A DNA stretch of 5,454 nucleotides from Pseudomonadota bacterium (GTDB taxonomy: Bacteria > Myxococcota > Polyangia > Polyangiales > Polyangiaceae), in the NCBI GenBank assembly GCA_023419055.1, contig JAEZYO010000637.1, forward strand, positions 1-5,454, given 5' to 3'. Below are positions 3,455 through 5,454 of this stretch, one piece after another (position 1 is the first letter of the stretch; every line of letters starts with the position of its first letter). Made by a program: the position numbers and the translations under genes. A model generated the notes under the pieces. It was not told the origin of the DNA. It made no database searches and was given only the letters and a program-made list of their open reading frames with translations.

Positions 3455-5454
3455 CTAGCGCCGGCGCTCGGCGAGAATGCCTTCGAGCGTCTCGAGCAGC
3501 TCGCCGACGGCGATCGGCTTGGTGAGGTAGCGCCTGAAGCCTGCCGCCGCGGCCTTGGCGCGGTCGCTCGTCATGGCCGCCGCGCTGAGCGCGATCACCG
3601 GAATTTCGCTGGTTTCTGGCCACTCCTGGAGCTTCTGCGTGGCCTCGTATCCGCTCATGCCGGGGAGGTTGATGTCCATGATCACGACGTCGGGCCGGCG
3701 CTCCCGCACGAGCTCGATCCCGACCTCGGCCGTCGGAACGCACACGAGCTCGACGTCTTCGAGCTCGGTCACGACCTCGCGCATGAAGGCGACGTTCGAA
3801 GGGTTGTCCTCGATGTACACGATAGTGCGAGAACCAGCCTGGGCCGTCGCGGTCGCGCTTTCTCGAGCCGACGGAGCGGCGATCCCGGCGCCGCTCCGTG
3901 CGCGACGGTAAGCGGGGAGCTCGAGCCAGAACGTCGAGCCCGAACCTTCGGTGCTCTCGAACCCGACGCTCCCGTGCATCAACTCGGCCAGGCGCTTGCT
4001 GATCGTGAGCCCGATGCCCGTCCCCTCGATGGGTCCGGTTTCCTGGCCCGCGCGGTGGAAGGGTTGAAAGATCTTGTCCTGTTGCTCGAGCGGGATGCCG
4101 ATGCCGTCGTCGCTGACGGTTACGCGAAGCGAGCCACGCTCCTCGCTCACCGCGAAGCGCACGTTGCCCCCGGATCTCCCGTACTTGATGGCGTTCGAGC
4201 CGAAGTTGAGGAGCACCTGGGCGAAGCGTGTGCGATCGGCGACGACCTCGGGCGCTCCCACGATTTCGGCCATGTGGAGCTGGATGGCGGCGCGATTCGC
4301 CATGGGCGCCAGGGTGGACCCGACCTCCGCGAGCACGGGGCCGACCTCCACCGGCTCGAGCGAGACGCTGACCCGACCGGCCTCGATGCGTGAAAGATCG
4401 AGGATGTCGTCGATGAGGCGCAAGAGGTGCTCTCCACCCGTGAGCACGTGGGCGAGCTTCTGCAGCTGTCGCTCGTTGAGCGGCGACTTCTTGTCCCGCT
4501 GGAGGAGCTGAGCAAAGCCCAATATGGCGTTGAGGGGCGTGCGGAGCTCGTGGCTCATGGAGGACAGGAACTCGCTCTTCGCGGAGCTCGCCGCCTCCGC
4601 GAGAGCGCGCGCCGCGGTGAGCTCGCGCTCGTGCTGGACGTTCTCCGTGAGGTCCCAAATCGTGCTCACGATGCCGCCCTCGAGCGTGCGCCGGGCCGTG
4701 ACTCGCAGGTGCCGGCCGTCGCGCGTCCGAAGCTCGAGCGTGCCCACGGGGTTCGCGTGGTAGGCCAGGCATCGCGAGCGAAAGGCCTCGGCGCTCTCGC
4801 CTTCGATCTCGAACCCGTCGCGCGCGAGGTTGTCGTCGAGGATTTGCCCGAAGGTGGAGCCGACGAGCGGGTGGTTCGAAGTCGCGGAGAAGAGGCTGCG
4901 GTAGGCGCTGTTGCAGAGCACGAGCCGATCTTCGGCGTCGTAGATCGCGAAGGGATCCTGGATGGCCTCGACCGCGCTCAGGAGGCGATCGCTCGCGAGC
5001 CGCTCGGCGGCCTCGGTGCGCTTGCGCTCGCTGATGTCGCGGATCGCGCTCGAGACGAAGCGGCCCTCTTCCGTGACGAGGGGGCTCAGGCTGATCTCGA
5101 CCGGAAACTCCCGGCCGTCTCTTCGCAGCCCGAAGAGCTGGAGGCCTGAGCCCATCCCGCGCGGATGGGGGTCGAGCGCGTAGCCGCGGCGGTGAACCTG
5201 GTGTTGCGTGCGGTAGCGCGCGGGGATGAGCTTCTCGATCGGCTGCCCGATGAGCTCTGCCCGCGTGTAGCCGAAGAGCGCCTCGGCCTGCGCGTTGACG
5301 ATCGCGATGCAGCCGCTCTCGTCGACGATCACGATGGCGTCGGGCGCCGACTCGAGCAGGGCGCGAAACTTCTGCTCGGCGCGCCGCTGTTCCGTCACGT
5401 CGCGGATGGCGCTCGAGATCAAGAGCCGCTCTCCCAGCTTCAGTGGACTCAGGC
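3455..5454 (-). CDS. hybrid sensor histidine kinase, PAS-PAS-PAS-HisKA-HATPase-REC, 5' part off window
   Basis: The minus-strand frame is open from the right edge (first whole codon 5452) to the TAG at 3455; a TTG at 5422 inside it is not the true start. Numbering from that TTG as residue 1: end of a PAS/PAC (to about 16); PAS (18-135; SAPDAIVIVDESG, GYTRAELIG, RDGREFPVEISLSPL); PAS_7-like (145-262; DPFAIYDAEDRLVLCN, RTRDGRHLRV); signalling helix (265-285); HisKA with phospho-acceptor His291 in SHELRTPLN; HATPase with N-box Asn410, G1 SDDGIGI (437-443), F-box FQPFHR (452-457) and G2 GTGIGL (467-472); Ala-rich linker (505-530); receiver (533-650) with Glu538/Asp539, phospho-acceptor Asp583, Ser613 and Lys635. 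All catalytic residues look intact. Its likely role is signal-driven autophosphorylation and His-to-Asp transfer. No DNA-binding output domain, Hpt domain or adjacent regulator is visible, so the target is unknown. No membrane segment is in the visible part. The PAS domains lack an obvious cofactor signature, so the stimulus cannot be read. Confidence 0.95.
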   Translation of the reverse strand, partial: LSPLKLGERLLISSAIRDVTEQRRAEQKFRALLESAPDAIVIVDESGCIAIVNAQAEALFGYTRAELIGQPIEKLIPARYRTQHQVHRRGYALDPHPRGMGSGLQLFGLRRDGREFPVEISLSPLVTEEGRFVSSAIRDISERKRTEAAERLASDRLLSAVEAIQDPFAIYDAEDRLVLCNSAYRSLFSATSNHPLVGSTFGQILDDNLARDGFEIEGESAEAFRSRCLAYHANPVGTLELRTRDGRHLRVTARRTLEGGIVSTIWDLTENVQHERELTAARALAEAASSAKSEFLSSMSHELRTPLNAILGFAQLLQRDKKSPLNERQLQKLAHVLTGGEHLLRLIDDILDLSRIEAGRVSVSLEPVEVGPVLAEVGSTLAPMANRAAIQLHMAEIVGAPEVVADRTRFAQVLLNFGSNAIKYGRSGGNVRFAVSEERGSLRVTVSDDGIGIPLEQQDKIFQPFHRAGQETGPIEGTGIGLTISKRLAELMHGSVGFESTEGSGSTFWLELPAYRRARSGAGIAAPSARESATATAQAGSRTIVYIEDNPSNVAFMREVVTELEDVELVCVPTAEVGIELVRERRPDVVIMDINLPGMSGYEATQKLQEWPETSEIPVIALSAAAMTSDRAKAAAAGFRRYLTKPIAVGELLETLEGILAERRR
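3457..3468. repeat. 12-bp perfect palindrome at convergent gene junction
   Basis: AGCGCCGGCGCT is self-complementary and overlaps the kinase stop codon (complement of 3455-3457). It encodes the terminal Arg-Arg-Arg of the kinase, which may be its whole explanation. The two genes converge with only 3 bp between stops, so any terminator must use such sequence. No T-run accompanies it, so I do not call it a terminator. Confidence 0.4.
5036..5418. repeat. tandem PAS-module repeat (363-bp period) in the kinase gene
   Basis: The 20-bp stretch at 5036-5055 recurs at 5399-5418 with one difference (c/g), an offset of 363 bp or 121 codons. The encoded ends match: SSAIRDVTEQRRAEQ and SSAIRDISERKRTEA, each preceded by LSPL and a variable loop. 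This marks a duplicated PAS-PAC module; most of the first copy lies beyond the right edge. Confidence 0.75.

Noticed and set aside
3357..4772. 471-codon minus-strand open frame in another phase of the kinase gene
   Set aside because: Extremely Arg-rich translation without domains; the true frame shows intact HisKA, HATPase and receiver motifs.
729..4992. Three GCGATCGC octamers (729-736, 2224-2231, 4985-4992), the cyanobacterial HIP1 word
   Set aside because: The number is only slightly above what GC content and common codons would give, the copies lie within coding sequence, and nothing else suggests a cyanobacterium.

Overview
This is a GC-rich (about two-thirds G+C by eye, not counted) bacterial chromosomal segment with strong Shine-Dalgarno sites and dense gene packing. 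A cbb3-type oxidase subunit, a sigma-54-like promoter candidate and a multi-PAS hybrid histidine kinase suggest an environmental, respiring Gram-negative bacterium, for example Myxococcota or another proteobacteria-like lineage. The sequence alone does not fix the taxon. I see no mobile element, tRNA, rRNA or CRISPR array.

Layout: (1) positions 1-1135, minus strand: the first 378 codons of ccoN, the catalytic subunit of a cbb3-type cytochrome c oxidase. It runs off the left edge, and all haem and copper ligands expected in this part are present. (2) 1136-1386: a 251-bp divergent intergenic region holding a perfect 7-bp-arm dyad, a 67-nt segment that can fold into a three-way junction, and a 6-bp-arm dyad with an FNR/CRP-like TTG-N8-CAA core. 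(3) 1387-1860, plus strand: a SnoaL-like (NTF2-fold) small protein whose start is set by a very strong Shine-Dalgarno. (4) 1861-1997: a 137-bp gap with an inverted repeat and a -24/-12 (sigma-54) promoter candidate. (5) 1998-2234, plus strand: a 78-residue DUF2892/YgaP-like membrane protein. (6) 2261-3451, plus strand: a class A FAD-dependent aromatic-hydroxylase-type monooxygenase, 26 bp behind gene 5. (7) 3455-5454, minus strand: a hybrid sensor histidine kinase (partial PAS, PAS, PAS_7-like, HisKA, HATPase, receiver) running off the right edge. Its stop codon is only 3 bp from the monooxygenase stop.

How the genes may relate (inference): the three plus-strand genes look like one transcription direction with two possible entry points. 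The SnoaL-like protein and the flavin monooxygenase are the kind of pair found in aromatic or polyketide tailoring and in small-molecule detoxification, but no biosynthetic core gene is visible. Because the set is divergent from a high-affinity oxidase and faces a PAS-rich kinase, oxygen or redox control is a reasonable hypothesis. The most interesting material is non-coding: the dyads and foldable segment between ccoN and the SnoaL-like gene, and the sigma-54-like element before the membrane protein. I found no clearly new multi-gene system.
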